NCBI GenBank assembly: GCA_038496445.1
Contig: JALMLS010000387.1
Span: forward strand, 36,627 to 100,626
Source of the DNA: Trichosphaerium sp. ATCC 40318
Taxonomy: Eukaryota > Discosea > Flabellinia > Trichosidae
Length of the DNA: 64,000 nt
Direction of reading: 5' to 3'
Every line of letters begins with the position of its first letter. Position 1 is the first letter of the stretch. A program made the position numbers and the translations under genes. This document shows positions 12,432-23,368 of the stretch, one piece after another. The notes beneath the pieces are model-generated. The model did not search any database and had not been told where the DNA came from. It saw only the letters and a list, made by a program, of their open reading frames with translations.

Positions 12432-12932
12432 GACAACTTGAAAATAAATAGCGCAGATTGTTTTCACAACAAATAGACATGGTATACAAAAAAGTTCTGC
12501 AAGAAACTATGACTGGTATCACCATGATCAACTATTGTAAACGTTGACAGATAAGATATAGGTGGGGTTCATACCGACGCCACAACGTCGTTGTGCTTGG
12601 ACATATAAAAAGTCACAAGCAATATGGCATTTTAGTTTGTTTCTCTTCCAAAAACATAAGCTTGGTTATGCTAAGTTCGCATAAAATTATGAGTTTTCTT
12701 AGTGACGATTTGGTCGGCAACGTCCTGTAAAACCGCCAATTACGTACCATTTCTTAGTACAACAAAAGAGTGTAAGTGATTGTATGCGTAGAAAACTCAA
12801 AATTTTATACCCGTCAAAACCTGTCCCGTTTTAAATGAAACCCGACATGTTCTCTTAGTGTAGTGTACACAGTCGACTGTATCTGTTTACCCTGCTTGAC
12901 TTTGTGGTTTGACTGGTTTGTTTTGTACATAC
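12432..12932. other. intergenic, upstream of tubulin gene
   Basis: No coherent coding frame. AT-rich sequence that presumably includes the tubulin promoter. No palindromes or repeats stand out. Confidence 0.35.
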
Positions 12933-14953
12933 ATGCGTGAAATCATAAGTATTCAGGTTGGTAAATGTGGAAATCACATTGGACAGAAATTTTGGGAGAA
13001 TGTAAACGAAGAACACGGAATTAGCGTAAACGGCCGTTGTAAAGGTTCAGACGTACAAAAATCCAACTTAGAGGTGTATTATAACAATAACAACGCAAAT
13101 CGATACGTTCCACGAGCAATTCTCGTAGATTTTGGTTAGCAGCTTCAAAAGTAGCCCTATAGTTATCTCATACGCTCGTTAGGACCTAGCGCGTTAGATG
13201 AGGTCCGATCGAGTGCGATAGGACGTTGTTTCAATCCACAGAATTTTATACATAATGCACATACCAGAACAGGTACAAGCACACTTTTTTAGACTTGTCT
13301 TTGCTTTTTCTTTTTAAGCACGTGATAAGTTTTTTCGTTGCCATTAATTAACCTCAGCTTTCTAGGTGGTGTATGGGCTTCAGGATATTATGTACGTTGT
13401 AGTTGTAGGAGCAGTCAGGAAGTGCAATCAATAGTTGCCTGTTACAAGTTTTAGTAGAGACCATACATGTTACATCGGCGACAATTGTAGCTGCACTTCC
13501 GTGACTACAATGAACTTATACGGTGTTGTAACATTGAAATAGAATGATGGAGGAGAGCTGGTTGATGATGTTATTGAGGCAGTAAGACGAGAAGCAGAAT
13601 CTTGTGAGAGCCTTGAAGGATTTCAATTTTGTCACTCTACCTGTGGTGGTACAGGATCAGGTATGATGTTACATACAACAACAAAAATCAACAAAGCCAT
13701 ACTTTACGTGTACAATTAACTTGACAAAGGGATTGGAACTCTGATTATGAGTAAACTGAAGGAAGAATATTGTGATAAGATGGTTGTTTCCTTCTCCTCG
13801 ATGATAGCGCCTGACATGCATGCATCACAAGTTACTGAGGCATATAATGTGTATGCTTGTTAGGGTGTACAACTTGATTTAACATTATTTGCCTTAGTGT
13901 TCTTTCAATACAGCAACTTGCAGAAAACGCTGATTTAGTTGTTTGTTTTGACAATGATGCTTTATTTAAAGTTTGCTCTAGACACATTAACCCAAAAGAT
14001 ATTAACTTAAAGGATATGAATCACGTCGCAGCTTCTTTAATGAGCAATATCACATGTGGCTTAAGGTTTCCAGGTACACCACATAGTGTAATTATTAATT
14101 TTGTAAATGCGCTTTTGTAGGTTCAATGAAAACTGGGTTAAGAAGGATTGCAACAAACTTGACACCCTTCCGAAAGCTTCAATTTTGTATAGCGAATCAT
14201 GTATCATTTCCACTATCAAAAATAGGTTCTTTAAAAGTAAATGCTCTACCTCAATTAGTACACGAAGCCTTCCAGGCATGTCAAAACATCATGACATTTT
14301 GAGTTGAAATGCTAACACCTGTTAGCCACAAAACTCTACAACTTGTTGTGACCCTATACAAGGGAAGTACTTGGCAGCTTATGCTATTTTCAGAGGGTAT
14401 GGTTGCTCTTTTAATGTCACTATTTAAGATGTTGTGTAGGAAGACAATAAGTGTTTGTGAAGCAGAAAATCATATTTCAAACTTTCATAAAAAGAATAGT
14501 AAGACGTTTGTTGAATGGATTCCAGACAACATTACAACATCTCACTGTAGTATAACTAGCCCTGGTATGCTTCTAGTCGTTTATTTATTCCTATCTCACC
14601 TTCATAAACAAATAGGTGATGCTATGAGCTGTACTTTATTCGGAAACTCAACAGCTATACAAACACTCTTCAAAAAAACAACCAAATACTTTGATGCTCT
14701 TTATAGAAGAAACGCTTTTATACATTGGTACGAAGGTACGTGTTTAACACTTTTCTCTAAACTAAATACCTTGTTTTATTTTGCAATAGATTTTGGCATA
14801 CAAAAAGAAGAATTCAACGAAGCACGAGCAACCTTAAACGACTTAATAAATTACTATCAAATGTATCAAGAAGTAAAGCCACATACCTCACAGGATATAG
14901 ATGATGAAGCGCATGAATATGATGAAGTTTGTTATACCAAAGAATCACAATAA
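12933..14953 (+). CDS. highly divergent beta-tubulin-like protein
   Basis: The ATG at 12933 starts [20 protein letters not shown], the beta-tubulin N-terminus. Exons 12933-13134, 13183-13272, 13366-13391, 13543-13660, 13730-13850, 13898-14073 and 14121 onward give [115 protein letters not shown] and [10 protein letters not shown], in tubulin order. The tail ends in acidic [12 protein letters not shown]. The nucleotide-binding glycine loop is altered (CGGTGSG for GGGTGSG). Around 14275-14330 the join between QNIM and CCDP cannot be made with an ordinary GT-AG intron without an in-frame TGA. This is either a pseudogene or a paralog with an unusual junction. Confidence 0.75.
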
Positions 14954-15272
14954 ACTCATGCTATTGTACAGCCAAGGCGACTTCATCAATAGTCACCAAT
15001 TTCGTGGAGTTTTGACTTCACATCGTTTGAGTACAAAGCTAAATGGTTTGAAGTCAACTTATGTCGATTCAGTACATGCACGTGCTACAGCTATACAGAA
15101 TTTTATGGCTTTTGTTATTAATATAGCTGTCGTGAAAGTGTAGCTGGAACTAGTACACGTAATAAAATAACTATAAAATACAATCTTTCGAAATTGGACT
15201 ATTTATGTCCATTTATTTAACATCAAAACGTTATCATGTATATTGTTTACATGGCGTTTAATGTACAAAGAA

Positions 15273-16580
15273 CTAATTACATTGAGCACCCAATGCAACA
15301 ACAGCAGCTTTTGTACACTTTGTACCAACAATAAAAACTCTAAAAGCTCCTTCAAGAGCTGATATCCCTTTGTCTGTCACAAGAGAGCACCCCATTAATC
15401 TTATTGTATGAACACCCTCAAGAGCCCTTATTCCTCTATCTGTTATCTTGGTACACTTAACTAAGGATATCTCATGTACACCAGCAAGATGAATAACACC
15501 TTCATCTGTGATTTCACTACAATCATTCAAGTAAATAGTATGCACTCCTGCAAGTGATTTCAATCCGTTATCAGTTACACCTTTACACCAACTCAAATCT
15601 ATTTTGTGTACTCCTGATAAACATCCAAGCCATGAGTCTTGTATGGTTAAACGCTTCAAAGAGATGGTGTGAATACCAGCAGAAAAGGCTGATATTGAAG
15701 CAAGAGTTATTTCTTGACACCCACTCAAGTCGAGTACACTTGCACCAACAAGAGGTGTTATATCTTCATCTTTTACAGTCAAATCGGATAAGATGATAGC
15801 ATTTACACCTGATAGTTGTTTTAAATGTTCAACAGACACAAAGTCGCATTCAGAAATGTCAATTGTGTGAAGACACATTTCACCTGTTCTGTTTTTAGGT
15901 CTAGTCAAGTGTTCAAAACAAGAACCATCAATGCCTAAGCAACTAAACATAAGTATTGTGTGAGCTCCAGCAAGTGCTTTTACACCATTGTCAGTAAAGT
16001 TGCAAGAGCTGATATTTATAGTATGAACACCAGCAAGACATTTTAATCCTTCATCTGTGCAACGATAACAACCCGAAATATTTACCTTGTAAGCACCTGA
16101 AATAGCATCCAATGAATCATCTGTCAAATTACCTATACAGCCTATATCTATGGTATGTACACCTGACAAGAATTGTATACCTTTATCTGTAATACGTTTA
16201 CATATGTATATATCTATTTCAGCAACACCAGCGAGTGCCCGAAGGCACTTATCAGTCACTGCCAAGCACCTTATTGATAATTTTTTAACACCCGCCAATG
16301 AACTTATTTCCTCGTCTGACGCCTTATATTTCGTTACTGACACAAGAGTATTGTCCAACAGCGATTTTTTCTTGATTAAACGCTTTAAGGACTCCGATGA
16401 CCTTATATCTATTAAACCGTAACCAACGTGTCTGTGGATAATGTCATAGAACAGCCAACAAGTCTGAGCGACTGGATAGCGTGTTTTATTCGGAGTGTAC
16501 TCAAAAATGCTAACAATGAGCTCTGTTGCTATTGTTTCAAGGAAGCAAGGATTTGTGCCATTATAGTGTACACTAGCCAT
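15273..16580 (-). CDS. F-box/LRR protein (VHTI type)
   Basis: Single exon, about 435 aa from the ATG at 16580; the longer frame upstream lacks an ATG. The F-box lies near residues 10-50 (LETIATELIVSIFEYTPN..TCWLFYDIIHRHVGY), followed by a linker of about 50 residues and then some 15 LRRs of 22-26 residues. Typical units are CTDEGLKCLAGVHTINISSC and ITDEGVIHLAGVHEISLVKC, the cysteine-type LRR with a VHTI strand. F-box/LRR proteins recruit substrates to SCF ubiquitin ligases; the F-box binds SKP1 and the LRR arc binds the target. It lies in a tail-to-head row with the paralogs at 16924-17937 and 18498-19712. Confidence 0.85.
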   Translation of the reverse strand: MASVHYNGTNPCFLETIATELIVSIFEYTPNKTRYPVAQTCWLFYDIIHRHVGYGLIDIRSSESLKRLIKKKSLLDNTLVSVTKYKASDEEISSLAGVKKLSIRCLAVTDKCLRALAGVAEIDIYICKRITDKGIQFLSGVHTIDIGCIGNLTDDSLDAISGAYKVNISGCYRCTDEGLKCLAGVHTINISSCNFTDNGVKALAGAHTILMFSCLGIDGSCFEHLTRPKNRTGEMCLHTIDISECDFVSVEHLKQLSGVNAIILSDLTVKDEDITPLVGASVLDLSGCQEITLASISAFSAGIHTISLKRLTIQDSWLGCLSGVHKIDLSWCKGVTDNGLKSLAGVHTIYLNDCSEITDEGVIHLAGVHEISLVKCTKITDRGIRALEGVHTIRLMGCSLVTDKGISALEGAFRVFIVGTKCTKAAVVALGAQCN

Positions 16581-16923
16581 TACCGCAGAGTAATAATCGG
16601 AATAGTGATTTGTAGGTTGCCTTAATGAACTAGTTAAGGACAGGAAACAAGTGCATTTAAACCTAGAGTGGGCGCTCAACTGCAATCTGCTGTCTCATTC
16701 AAATACAATTGGCTACACCCGCGAATCAGATGCCAAAAACTACAATACTGTACAAATGTTACCAATCATTGTACTATGTGCTTAATCAACAAGTTCACGT
16801 GAGTTTTCAAAAATTTGAAAAAAAATACCAAACAGTTTGTTGTTGTTGGTAATTTATTATTTGACTCTAACTAACTACTCCTGGTTTACTATTTTGTTTA
16901 CAAAAAAAATACTGTACGACTTT

Positions 16924-17937
16924 TCAGAACACATAGCAAGTACTTCTCAATGAGTTCACACATTGGACTGTAACAGCAGTATCATCAAGTGATATTACTG
17001 CAACACCTATGAGTGATTTGACACCTTCATCCGTTATGCCTTTACAGCTGGTAAGAAGAATGGTATGAACACCAGAAAGAGCTTTGAGACCTTCATCTGT
17101 AACTGACGTTCCAGAAAGACCAATAGTGTGAACGCCAGCAAGTGCTTTGACACCTTCATCTGTTATTGAAGTATAATGGAGGTAAATAGTATGAACTCCA
17201 GCAAGTGCTTTAACCCCTTCATCTGTAACAGGAGTTCCAATGAGGATAATATCATAAACGCCTTTTAGTGCTACAATACTTTCATGTGTTACTTTAGTGT
17301 ATCTGAGGTTTATAGAGTGAACACCAGCAAGTGTGGATACGTCAGTTACTTGAGTATCAGCGAGGTTTATGCTATAAACTCCAGTAAGATATTTGACACA
17401 TTCATTTGTTACTGATGTGCCAGAAAGATCAATGGTATGAACACCAGATAGAGCTTTGACACCTTCATCTGTTACTAAAGTGCCACAAAGACTGATTGTA
17501 TGAACACCACAGAGAGCTTGTATACCTTCGTCAGTTATGTTCATGCACTTTTCAAGTCTAATCTTTTGAACTCCAGCAAGAGATTTAATACATTCATCTG
17601 TTACGGGAGTATCAATAAGATCAATGGCATGAACACCAAAAAACTGTTTGACAACAGCATCATAATCTTCAAAAGCTGTAAGTTTGACTATGGTATGTCG
17701 TAGAGTGGCCTGATGTTTTAATAGTGCAGTTGCTTGTTCAGTAGTCTTGATGGTAACTCTTTCATATCCAACAACGTCATGAATGATAGAAGCAAGAAGA
17801 AAGCACGTTTGTGCAGCTGCAAACCGTGCTTTTGTGACGTTTCGTAAAATATGCGCTAAAATCTCGACAGGAAGGTCTAAAAGGCTCGTTGGTGAGGAGG
17901 GATGTATTGAAGCTAATTCTACAATTTTTTTTGACAT
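16924..17937 (-). CDS. F-box/LRR protein (VHTI type)
   Basis: Single exon, about 337 aa from the ATG at 17937 (MSKKIVELASIHPSS). The F-box is LLDLPVEILAHILRNVTKAR..QTCFLLASIIHDVVGY. About 11 LRRs follow, most of exact form VTDEGVKALAGVHTI plus L.GT. One repeat is shortened (VTDVSTLAGVHSI), which shows that repeats are still being lost or gained. Nucleotide similarity between its repeats is high, so the array probably expands by slippage or unequal exchange. Likely an SCF substrate adaptor. CACGTG lies about 195 bp upstream. Confidence 0.87.
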   Translation of the reverse strand: MSKKIVELASIHPSSPTSLLDLPVEILAHILRNVTKARFAAAQTCFLLASIIHDVVGYERVTIKTTEQATALLKHQATLRHTIVKLTAFEDYDAVVKQFFGVHAIDLIDTPVTDECIKSLAGVQKIRLEKCMNITDEGIQALCGVHTISLCGTLVTDEGVKALSGVHTIDLSGTSVTNECVKYLTGVYSINLADTQVTDVSTLAGVHSINLRYTKVTHESIVALKGVYDIILIGTPVTDEGVKALAGVHTIYLHYTSITDEGVKALAGVHTIGLSGTSVTDEGLKALSGVHTILLTSCKGITDEGVKSLIGVAVISLDDTAVTVQCVNSLRSTCYVF

Positions 17938-18497
17938 TGCGTTGTAAGCCCAATGAGCGCCACGAGATGCTATTAAGGTAGAAGCGTTAAGGAGGTATGA
18001 TGTTTTGAAAATGCAGCCTGTACTTAACGTATTGAAACATCCAGACAATGTCGTAATGTAGGATTGAAATACTGCTACTTATTGTATTGCAGCGCTGAGA
18101 CTTCTTTTTAAAAGGCCACTCCGATTTGTAGCACGTGACTTGGTCAAATCCGTAGAAATATTCTGTTATTAGTAAGCACATTTATATATTATATAAATCA
18201 ACCTAAGAAGGTACGAGGATATCACATACTCCATGGCATACACAATGAAAAAATGGATTAATGTTACTAACACTACTATCATGGCTTTGAGTGGATAAAG
18301 AATTTGACCTTGATGAAAAGATTTAATGGGACAAAATAATAAAGCTAGCTATCTGAAAAAGGATTGTTTAAAACAATCTTGGCCAAAAGTCTATGCAAGT
18401 CCTACTAGTTTTGCATCCTAGGTGTTTAACCATTCTTTGTGTTATTTGTGTACCAGGACAATAAATATAAGTAAGGCATGTTAAATTAATGACACCG
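17938..18497. other. intergenic between two LRR genes
   Basis: Holds the upstream region of the 16924-17937 gene, with CACGTG near 18132. Nearby open frames are antisense or shadow frames. No extra gene seen. Confidence 0.4.
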
Positions 18498-19712
18498 TTA
18501 TCTGTGATTTGGTTGCAGTCTTTTTAGATCAATTTTTCTAACACCAATAAGACTGTTAACTCCTTTGTCAGATATCAATTTACAACCACAAAGGCTTATG
18601 CATTTAACACCAACCAAGTATTGTAAACCTTTATCTGTCACAAGTGTATCATCAAGAAATATTGTATGCACCCCAGCAAGTGCTTTTAAAGTACTATCGT
18701 CAACACAATCTATATCTGAAATATCAATTACTTTTACTCCTGCCAATTGTTTTATCACATCATTTGTAACTGACTTACAACCAGCAAAGTCAATATGATG
18801 TACACCTGCAAAACATGACAGAGTATCACTTTGTAGTTGTATACAATTGTAAAGCTCTATCCAAGGTATACCAGCCAAAAGGTTAAACGTGTTGTTTGAT
18901 ATTTGAGTGCAGTGGCTGAGACTAATTTTTTTGATGTTCTTTGTGATTTGATTTTGTGTTAACAAATACTTTACTCCTTCATCAGTAATGCCTGTACAGC
19001 TATCAAATGATATTTCACATGCTGTTGTTGTTAACGCTTTTATACCATCATCTGTAATATCACATCCACCAACATGAATCTTGTAAACGCCATCTGAAAT
19101 GGCAATAACACCTTTGTCTCTTATATTGTTACAGCAATGTAAATTAATAGAGTGTACTCCAGAGAGTGCTGCAAGTCCACTGTCCGTTATACCAGTCCCT
19201 GAAAGGTTGATTGTATGAATACCAGCTAGTTGTTGAAGCCACTCATCAGAACAATATGCCCATGATAAGTCTAGTGTGTGAATGCCATGAAGTGATTTAA
19301 TTCCCAAACTTGTCACCTTTCTACTATATTCCAGTATAGATAGTTTCAAATGATGTACACCTGAAATATGGCCTAACATAACATCTGTTACTGGCATTCG
19401 AGAACCTATTTCAAGGTGATAGACACCAGAGATACTTTTAAAGTCATCAGCAATTGTATTAATACCATCTATAACTATTTTTGTATTTTTTAAAAGAGGG
19501 CTTTTGTTCAGTTTGAGCAGATCCTCTCTTGACTTCACGTTCACCGTGAAAAACCCTAAATGTTCCAAAATGATTGTAGAAAACAGTTTACATACAAATG
19601 TCGCAGATATACGGCATTTCTTGCCCAATAGCACCAGAATACAAAATATAAGTTCTGTAGGCAGCCAAAGCAATTCAAATGGCCTGTGAATGTGTCTTAG
19701 ACGATATTTCAT
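18498..19712 (-). CDS. F-box/LRR protein (VHTI type)
   Basis: Single exon, 404 aa from the ATG at 19712. The F-box-like start is FELLWLPTELIFCILVLLGKK..VCKLFSTIILEHLGF. About 13 LRRs follow, including LAGIHTINLSGTGITDSGL and LAGVHTIFLDDTLVTDKGL. The repeats are more diverged from each other than in the 16924-17937 paralog, which suggests an older array. The C-terminus stops shortly after LIGVRKIDLK. Predicted SCF substrate adaptor. The CACGTG at 19912 lies about 200 bp upstream, between this gene and the divergent F-box gene that starts at 19951. Confidence 0.85.
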   Translation of the reverse strand: MKYRLRHIHRPFELLWLPTELIFCILVLLGKKCRISATFVCKLFSTIILEHLGFFTVNVKSREDLLKLNKSPLLKNTKIVIDGINTIADDFKSISGVYHLEIGSRMPVTDVMLGHISGVHHLKLSILEYSRKVTSLGIKSLHGIHTLDLSWAYCSDEWLQQLAGIHTINLSGTGITDSGLAALSGVHSINLHCCNNIRDKGVIAISDGVYKIHVGGCDITDDGIKALTTTACEISFDSCTGITDEGVKYLLTQNQITKNIKKISLSHCTQISNNTFNLLAGIPWIELYNCIQLQSDTLSCFAGVHHIDFAGCKSVTNDVIKQLAGVKVIDISDIDCVDDSTLKALAGVHTIFLDDTLVTDKGLQYLVGVKCISLCGCKLISDKGVNSLIGVRKIDLKRLQPNHR

Positions 19713-19911
19713 TTTTAGGGTAACAAGTGAGATTCTGTCCTATTATTGTTCAAAAACGTACGTAGCAAGATCTGCAGAAGTACGAAGCATGTTCACTACG
19801 GGTTCAGTTAGTATTTTTTGTCAATTAAAAAGTAGACTTATTCCCAAAAAATTATCACGTGGCTACCTCTGATTGCGCTAAGTCAGTATACAAAACTATG
19901 AACTCAATTTC

Positions 19912-19926
19912 CACGTGACTAACGAT
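19912..19926 (+). promoter_or_regulatory. CACGTGACTAACGAT promoter element
   Basis: CACGTG followed by ACTAACGAT sits 25-39 bp before the ATG at 19951. The same 15 bases occur in the same position before the paralog that starts at 53315 (complement of 53341-53355). Conservation next to the start codon suggests a transcription-factor site, but co-duplication alone could also explain it. Confidence 0.5.
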
Positions 19927-19950
19927 TGCGTCAAACTACTGTTGGTTGTT

Positions 19951-20697
19951 ATGTCTGAAGTGGACGTATTCGGTTATGTACCGCCAGAGATACTCCAAGA
20001 AATATTAAAAGAAGTGGCGTTAACAAGCTTGGAAACCCTTAGCGATTGTTTGGTTGTATCTCATGCTTTTCGGTCTATAATTCTCTCAAAACGCATTATA
20101 GTACAAGCACTAACACATTACATACAGTTATGGGAAATTGAGGAGGAACCAGATATTACAAATCGTTATGGACAACTCGAAGACAACTTTCAACATAATT
20201 TGATACGTACATCATCTCAATAGCATAAGAAGTTCACAGTTTTGATGCCCTCTGAAACATGGCTTCTTCTAGACCCCAAAACATGCTCTAATGACATTAA
20301 TGATTGCCAACAGAGGCTTTTCACATTGTTGTCGTTGAAGGAGTACTTGTTATTTGAACATACAATACATTTTAATGGATTCTTTGAAGTTACTGGCTTT
20401 TTACATACCCACAACCATAAAAAAGTAGGAAAAAACAAAGATGAGTGTCCTCCATCCGGAGAGGACTTTTTGAAGCTTATTGGTATGAAAGAAGTAGAAA
20501 AACATTCAACCCCACCAATCGCAGATGTAAAGAACTTAGATTCATTTGGATTTGGATGTAACTTTAATGATATCAGTATAAAGGATACTCACTACGTTGC
20601 TACTGTTATTAACTATAATACTATTATCTTGGTTTTTGTTGGTTATAACAGGTTTGGTTATTTAGCAGGTGCTGCAGTCTTCAGATATGATCTTTAA
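19951..20697 (+). pseudogene. F-box-like gene with in-frame TAG
   Basis: The frame from the ATG at 19951 encodes MSEVDVFGYVPPEILQEILK..SLETLSDCLVVSHAFRSIIL, an F-box-like segment. At codon 91 (20221-20223) it has TAG where the paralog at 52587-53315 has a Lys codon. The same frame then stays open to 20697 (VLMPSETWLLLDPKTCSND, LLFEHTIHFNGFFEVTGFLH, VFVGYNRFGYLAGA). The two genes are nearly identical over most of their length. TAG ends other genes here, so readthrough by an altered code is unlikely, and this looks like a recent nonsense mutation. The domain after the F-box is unknown. Confidence 0.75.
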
Positions 20698-21861
20698 GTT
20701 ATCAACTCCAAAAATAAAACGTTTACATTTTGGAGTACACCAAAAAATACATTTGCATAATTACACTATCCTTAATGGCGATAACAATGAAGGATACAAT
20801 TAATCTACAGCAAGCAGGTATTTTTGCAAAACGTTATAATAAAACTCCTTTATTGAGAATGAACTACAATAGGCCCAGAAAAGTTCCAATTGACCGCTTG
20901 TGCTTTTGTCTTTTTTGCATCTTGCAATATCTTCTATATAATAAAGTGATATAATGCGGTTAATACGTTGAGCCATGATTTTAGCTTTGGGTCTAATAAC
21001 CTTGAAAGTACTAGTTATCTTCTCTCTTGTTCCCTCCACGACCCATTCCTATACCTCGCAGAATGACTTTGTATGTGTTACTCCCGACCATACTCATTAA
21101 TACATTTTTCTATAACTTCTCCCAATAACTCTCTCTACGTGTGTGTTTAACCATTCCTCATCTTCCATTAGCGAATCTATATTCCACCTGCTTGGAGTTT
21201 ACAGTACATGGCTTGTGCCGAAAAGCGTTCTAAAAATAATGTTTTTTTCTGAAATCAGATTAATGGGTAAAAATTAATCTTACGCATTTCCCTTCAATAT
21301 CTGGGTACTTACAAACTTATCCAAAACTGTGTGTACTTAACATCAATGACTAAGTTGACCTATAATTAGCACTAAATAAACACAAATCCGGCACCATTAC
21401 AAGGTACACATAATATGAAGATTTGTTTAATCCTTACCGTGTGTTTAGATATTCTAGCGCTGTCAAATGAGTTCAAAACCAATTACCGGCTCCCTCAAAA
21501 GCAATAAAGAGAGCACCAATGAGTACGTTAACCTTGTTAGTGTGATCTAAACGTTAAATACGCTGAGATTACCAAATTTACAGCAAAATGCGTGAATCAA
21601 GTTTATTTCGGTTTTTGAGCACGTGTAAAACCGCAAACACGTTTTTTTTCGAAAAATTACGGAGTTGACCAGTAGAGTGATAAAAAATGTCAGAGTACAA
21701 TCGCAGTGTTGAGCTCTTTTTGTTCATCACTGTGAGCATGTAGCTCCTTTTAATAAGTAAAATATGGATTCAAATTCTCACCACTTTATTTAAGTCGTTC
21801 AGAGACAGAAAAAGTCATAGCTTCTGGTTCAAACCAAGAGTGTTGCGATGAGCAAGCCAGC
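20698..21861. other. intergenic, no gene seen
   Basis: About 1.1 kb with only short incoherent frames. CACGTG occurs near 21619, about 240 bp before the LRR gene at 21862. No RNA gene or repeat recognised. Confidence 0.4.
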
Positions 21862-22737
21862 ATGCCAACAGAGAGCACAAAATCCAGTACTGATAAAAAT
21901 CAAGTGTCCAAAACCTGCAACGTTCCCAGCAGAATCACAATTTTATCGAGTGAAGATTGTGTGAATTATTCAGGAAGTCCTCTTCTTCGCCAGTCAGAAA
22001 TCTCATTGGAAGAATTTCCAGATGCAACAGATGAAGATCTCGCTCTTCTCTCTGGTGTTAAACGCTTGACACTGTGCAAAAATAACAAAATAACGAGTAC
22101 AGGACTCAGTGCAGTGTGTGGAGTAGAATATCTTAATTTGTGGTATTGTCCAAATGTTACTGATTCAGGCATATTCGCAATAGTAAAGCACCTCAAATTA
22201 ATTAGCATGGTGGGTACAAGCGTTACAGACAAGGGCGTGAAAGCGTTTAAGGGAATAGCAACAGTTGGTCTACCACACTCCAAGTTAAGCGGAGATACTT
22301 TCTCAGCCTTGTCTGGTGTTTCTTATCTTGATCTATATTCTGCTCACCTCAATAACAATGGCGGAATCTCAGCACTGACTGGAATACATACCGTTGATTT
22401 AACCAGAGCAACATTTACAGATGAATGTGTCGCAGCGCTAGCTGGAGTACATACCATTAACTTACAAGATACGATGGTTACAGACAAAGGTGTAGCGGCT
22501 TTAAAGGGCGTACACACTATCAGTCTCAAATTTTGTAAACGTATCAATGGATCTTGTATGAAAAGTCTTGCGAATGCTCACACTATTAACATTTCACGAA
22601 CAAATGCAAGAGATGATTGGATCCTTCCACTTACCGGTGTACACTTGTTAATAATGAACTATTGTCTAGACGTGTCTTTTGAAGCTATGCAAACAGTTAG
22701 AAACTATGGAGGAGAAATAGAATGTTGCTATGGATAG
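21862..22737 (+). CDS. LRR protein of the VHTI family without F-box
   Basis: Single exon, 291 aa from the ATG at 21862. The first 50 residues are Ser/Thr-rich and show no F-box, unlike the other family members. LRRs start around residue 50 (ATDEDLALLSGVKRLTLC) and include VTDKGVKAFKGIATVGL, LTGIHTVDLTRATFTDECVA and LAGVHTINLQDTMVTDKGV. It is transcribed opposite to the other LRR genes. It may have lost its F-box, or an upstream exon may have been missed. Without an F-box it could act as a dominant partner or an unrelated scaffold; this is inference. Confidence 0.8.
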   Translation: MPTESTKSSTDKNQVSKTCNVPSRITILSSEDCVNYSGSPLLRQSEISLEEFPDATDEDLALLSGVKRLTLCKNNKITSTGLSAVCGVEYLNLWYCPNVTDSGIFAIVKHLKLISMVGTSVTDKGVKAFKGIATVGLPHSKLSGDTFSALSGVSYLDLYSAHLNNNGGISALTGIHTVDLTRATFTDECVAALAGVHTINLQDTMVTDKGVAALKGVHTISLKFCKRINGSCMKSLANAHTINISRTNARDDWILPLTGVHLLIMNYCLDVSFEAMQTVRNYGGEIECCYG

Positions 22738-22826
22738 GCTGAGTTGTAACATCTCCACTTTTAGAAAAAAATTTGCATATAGTAATTACAGTCCAAGTCT
22801 AACCTACCAACTATTTCGACAAGAAA

Positions 22827-23135
22827 CTAATAAACAATCACTTTCAAATAGTAACCTTTAGTATGTTTGAGATAAACAAAAGGAGGCTCTTTTTTTTTTG
22901 TTAAAGGTGTATTGTACAAGTGAATACATAACCATTCACTTCCTGTGGGTGAGAGATAAACAAGTGAACACGTGTTTGGCCTTAATCGGTACAAACCAAA
23001 GAGACCAACCAATCCAGACGTGCTAACCCCTTTGTAAGAAAGATGATGGGTAATAGGTTTGTCATCGCGTCCTTGCTTTTTAGGCCTAGCTTGCTGCAAT
23101 AGCTTTGTTGAGCCTTTACTCCATTTTTTTTTCAT
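22827..23135 (-). CDS. small basic hypothetical protein
   Basis: ATG at 23135, 102 aa. The N-terminus is strongly basic (MKKKWSKGSTKLLQQARPKK), followed by GVSTSGLVGLFGLYRLRP and a C-terminal half rich in aromatic and Lys residues (TPLTKKKEPPFVYLKHTKG). No family recognised. A second basic frame continues upstream (RKIARKQKNATSTRAATKKR, ending near 23116), so this could be the last exon of a larger gene. Convergent with the LRR gene that ends at 22737. Confidence 0.4.
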   Translation of the reverse strand: MKKKWSKGSTKLLQQARPKKQGRDDKPITHHLSYKGVSTSGLVGLFGLYRLRPNTCSLVYLSPTGSEWLCIHLYNTPLTKKKEPPFVYLKHTKGYYLKVIVY

Positions 23136-23368
23136 GAATTTTAGTGCAAATCCAATGTTTTTGTTTATTGTCTAGCTTACGTTTTTTAGTTGCTGCACGT
23201 GTTGAAGTTGCGTTCTTCTGCTTTCGCGCAATTTTTCTTTTGTTTTTGCTCGTAGGAGGCCTCTCATGTGAGATAGTTTTTGAGTCGTTTTGATGAAGTT
23301 TTACTCGTCCTAATTTTTTTTTACTAGCCCGAACGAACTTAAATAAGTAAGCCCAACAACAAAGCAAA

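Noticed and set aside
15554-16625. Several plus-strand frames across the LRR gene
   Set aside because: They are antisense shadows of the repeat-rich minus-strand coding sequence.
15273-19712. CRISPR or satellite array
   Set aside because: The regular spacing comes from coding LRR repeats in open frame.
19951-20697. Alternative genetic code with TAG read as an amino acid
   Set aside because: TAG ends other genes in the window, for example those at 52587 and 54626, and conserved proteins here have no internal TAG.
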